The translations under genes and the position numbers were made by a program. Positions 13,764-16,252 of a DNA stretch of 16,252 nucleotides are shown piece after piece. The DNA comes from Bacteroidales bacterium (GTDB lineage: Bacteria > Bacteroidota > Bacteroidia > Bacteroidales > UBA932): assembly GCA_016291185.1 (NCBI GenBank), contig JAEFAI010000041.1, positions 1 through 16,252 of the forward strand, given 5' to 3'. The notes under the pieces were generated by a model, which worked only from the letters and a program-made list of their open reading frames with translations, made no database searches and was not told the DNA's origin. Numbering within the stretch: position 1 is the first letter of the stretch; every line of letters begins with the position of its first letter.

Positions 13764-13790
13764 CAAATTGTCATTGGCACGGACCTTGAT
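13761..13790 (+). promoter_or_regulatory. Palindrome plus sigma-54-like box upstream of groES
   Basis: TGACAAATTGTCA (13761-13773) is a perfect dyad around one base. It is followed directly by TTGGCACGGACCTTGAT (13774-13790), which fits the sigma-54 consensus TGGCACG-N4-TTGC with GG-N10-G spacing but has GA instead of GC at -12. No TAnnTTTG element occurs between here and groES, so an alternative or regulated promoter is likely. No CIRCE/HrcA operator is present. Confidence 0.5.
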
Positions 13791-13800
13791 TTTATTGGAG

Positions 13801-13826
13801 ACGTCGCGGCTGGTCCGCGGCGTTTT
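13801..13826 (+). terminator. Hairpin between the methyltransferase gene and groES
   Basis: ACGTCGCGG-ctggt-CCGCGGCGT (one G-U) is followed by TTTT. It could terminate the SpoU-family gene. If the box at 13774-13790 is active, however, its start site would fall at about 13801 and the hairpin would be the very 5' end of the groESL mRNA. Confidence 0.6.
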
Positions 13827-13858
13827 GTGAATAATACAAATCAAAAACCATATTTATC

Positions 13859-14125
13859 ATGATCAAACCTTTAGCAGACAGAGTCCTGATCGAGCCCAAG
13901 GAGGCTGAGACCAAGACGGCATCCGGTATTTACATTCCCGACACGGCGAAAGAGAAGCCCCAGCAGGGTACGGTCATCGCGGCCGGTCCCGGCAAGAAGG
14001 ACGAGCCGATGGAGGTCAAGGTCGGCGACCAGGTCCTCTATGGCAAGTACGCCGGCACGGAAGTGACGGTCGAAGACAAGAAATATCTTATCGTGAAGCA
14101 GTCTGACATTTTAGCAATTCTGTAA
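13859..14125 (+). CDS. groES: Co-chaperonin GroES
   Basis: This is the lid of the GroEL chamber: seven subunits cap the ring in the ATP state and enclose the folding client. The 88-residue length fits short GroES forms. Visible are the opening [16 protein letters not shown] (2-17), the mobile loop around 17-36 ([20 protein letters not shown]) that contacts GroEL, and the core [24 protein letters not shown] and [13 protein letters not shown]. The leader is AT-rich without a Shine-Dalgarno sequence. groEL follows after 47 nt, separated by a palindromic repeat. Confidence 0.98.
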   Translation: MIKPLADRVLIEPKEAETKTASGIYIPDTAKEKPQQGTVIAAGPGKKDEPMEVKVGDQVLYGKYAGTEVTVEDKKYLIVKQSDILAIL

Positions 14126-14130
14126 ATAAA

Positions 14131-14156
14131 GTCATTCCCGGGCTGACCGGGAATCT
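14131..14156. repeat. Dispersed palindromic repeat between groES and groEL
   Basis: GTCATTCCCGG, loop, CCGGGAATCT: the 8-bp stem (14134-14141 with 14147-14154) is the same kind of unit as at 7812-7837 in the PspC gene. It is not followed by a T run (AAAATAATAG follows), so it is unlikely to terminate fully. It may form a stem-loop in the bicistronic mRNA. Confidence 0.75.
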
Positions 14157-14166
14157 AAAATAATAG

Positions 14167-15795
<1,629 letters not shown>

Positions 15796-15812
15796 AATTT
15801 TATGCAAAAAAA

Positions 15813-15843
15813 TTTGCAGGATAAAAAAAAGTAACTACCTTTG
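15813..15843 (+). promoter_or_regulatory. rRNA operon promoter P1
   Basis: TTTG (15813-15816), exactly 19 bp, TACCTTTG (15836-15843): a perfect match to the Bacteroidetes housekeeping promoter. The 7 bp before the -7 (GTAACTA) are the same as in P2. The -33 TTTG lies in a palindrome TGCAAA-N4-TTTGCA. Confidence 0.82.
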
Positions 15844-15874
15844 CGTCCCCTTTCGGAAACGGGGGGACGCAAAG
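15839..15874. terminator. Hairpin overlapping rRNA P1, candidate groEL terminator
   Basis: CTTTGCGTCCCC (15839-15850) pairs perfectly with GGGGACGCAAAG (15863-15874) and is followed by TTCTTTT. For transcripts from groEL this looks like an intrinsic terminator, yet its left arm contains the end of the P1 -7 element. Transcripts starting at P1 would lose only the first few bases of the stem. Confidence 0.55.
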
Positions 15875-15927
15875 TTCTTTTACAGCACTTCGGATCGAAA
15901 AAATTTTTCGAAAATTTCTTCAAAAAA

Positions 15928-15958
15928 TTTGTAGATTCAAAAAAAGTAACTACCTTTG
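15928..15958 (+). promoter_or_regulatory. rRNA operon promoter P2
   Basis: TTTG (15928-15931), 19 bp, TACCTTTG (15951-15958). It has the same spacing and the same AAAAAAAGTAAC context as P1, 115 bp downstream. The A/T-tract palindrome TCGAAAAAATTTTTCGA (15895-15911) upstream could act as an UP-like or bent segment. Confidence 0.83.
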
Positions 15959-15985
15959 CAATCCCAATCGCAAGATAGGGTTGGC

Positions 15986-16010
15986 CATCAGCCGAAAGGC
16001 TGGTTTTTTT
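15986..16010 (+). terminator. Terminator-like hairpin in the rRNA leader
   Basis: CAGCC-GAAA-GGCTG (15989-16002), extendable by two pairs, is followed by a run of seven T. It lies about 30-50 nt after the expected P2 start site and about 140 nt before 16S, so it should interrupt rRNA transcription unless read through. Confidence 0.65.
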
Positions 16011-16029
16011 AGCGCCAAAATTGAAAAGA

Positions 16030-16042
16030 GTTCATTGAAAAG
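16030..16042 (+). promoter_or_regulatory. boxA-like antitermination site in the rRNA leader
   Basis: GTTCATTGAAAAG resembles the boxA sequences (GTTCTTTGA-like) of Bacteroidetes rRNA leaders that recruit NusB/NusE. Further down a small hairpin AATTTC-tttg-GAAATT is at 16095-16110. The rest of 15796-16149 is leader sequence without a gene. Confidence 0.5.
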
Positions 16043-16149
16043 ACTGACAAGATAAGTACAAGCAAGTACCGAGAAACTAAGAATCGAGAGCGTTAATTTC
16101 TTTGGAAATTGATCGAGTGTCAGGAGAGACTAAGAAGTATAAAAAATAT

Positions 16150-16252
16150 ACAAAGAAGAGTTTGATCCTGGCTCAGGATGAACGCTAGCGGCAGGCTTAA
16201 CACATGCAAGTCGAGGGGCAGCGCGAGGTAGCAATACTTTGGCGGCGACCGG
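16150..16252 (+). rRNA. rrs: 16S ribosomal RNA, 5' end (cut by the window edge)
   Basis: AGAGTTTGATCCTGGCTCAG starts at 16157 or so, followed by GATGAACGCTAGCGGCAGGC, TTAACACATGCAAGTCGAG and GGGGCAGCGCGAGGTAGC, all typical of a Bacteroidales 16S V1 region. The mature 5' end is set at about 16150 by counting back from the E. coli numbering. The gene runs off the window. Confidence 0.97.

Noticed and set aside
13764..13858. CIRCE/HrcA heat-shock operator upstream of groES
   Set aside because: No TTAGCACTC-N9-GAGTGCTAA or close relative is present; the dyad found there is different.

Overview
The window looks like chromosomal DNA from a GC-rich member of the Bacteroidales. Three things point there. 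The 16S rRNA 5' end has a Bacteroidales-like V1 region. Promoters follow the Bacteroidetes pattern (TTTG, about 19 bp, TAnnTTTG), and start codons lack Shine-Dalgarno sequences. The gene families are also typical: a TonB-dependent receptor paired with a DUF4249 lipoprotein, and a PadR/PspC operon. The species cannot be named from this window.

Layout. Positions 2-276 and 6403-6681 are two nearly identical copies, in opposite orientation, of one cassette. Each holds a divergent tRNA-Ser(CGA)/tRNA-Val(CAC) pair, their two promoters and a bidirectional terminator. Between them lies a segment of about 6.1 kb: a MATE efflux protein (minus), an NADP-type isocitrate dehydrogenase (plus), and a two-gene outer-membrane unit (TonB-dependent receptor plus DUF4249 surface-type lipoprotein). 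Just outside the right cassette (6687-6914) is a strongly structured, apparently gene-free element. It ends in a degenerate second tRNA-Ser 3' end and a third copy of the same terminator.

From 6996 to 9025 an operon on the minus strand encodes a short PspC-domain protein, a PadR regulator and a long PspC-domain protein. From 9298 to 13176, still on the minus strand, come proC, an RNase HI-type protein translationally coupled to an outer-membrane beta-barrel-like protein, and glyA. A SpoU-family RNA methyltransferase (plus) shares a compact divergent promoter region with glyA. It is followed by groES-groEL, preceded by a palindrome and a sigma-54-like box instead of the usual promoter. The window closes with an rRNA operon leader (two tandem promoters, a terminator-like hairpin, a boxA-like site) and the first ~100 nt of 16S rRNA.

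Most genes are housekeeping. The most unusual features are non-coding: the inverted tRNA cassettes that could let the 6.1 kb segment flip, the folded element with the tRNA remnant, a dispersed palindromic repeat found both inside a coding linker and between groES and groEL, several near-leaderless promoters, and the regulatory architecture of groESL and the rRNA operon. I see no transposase, integrase, CRISPR array or defence system.
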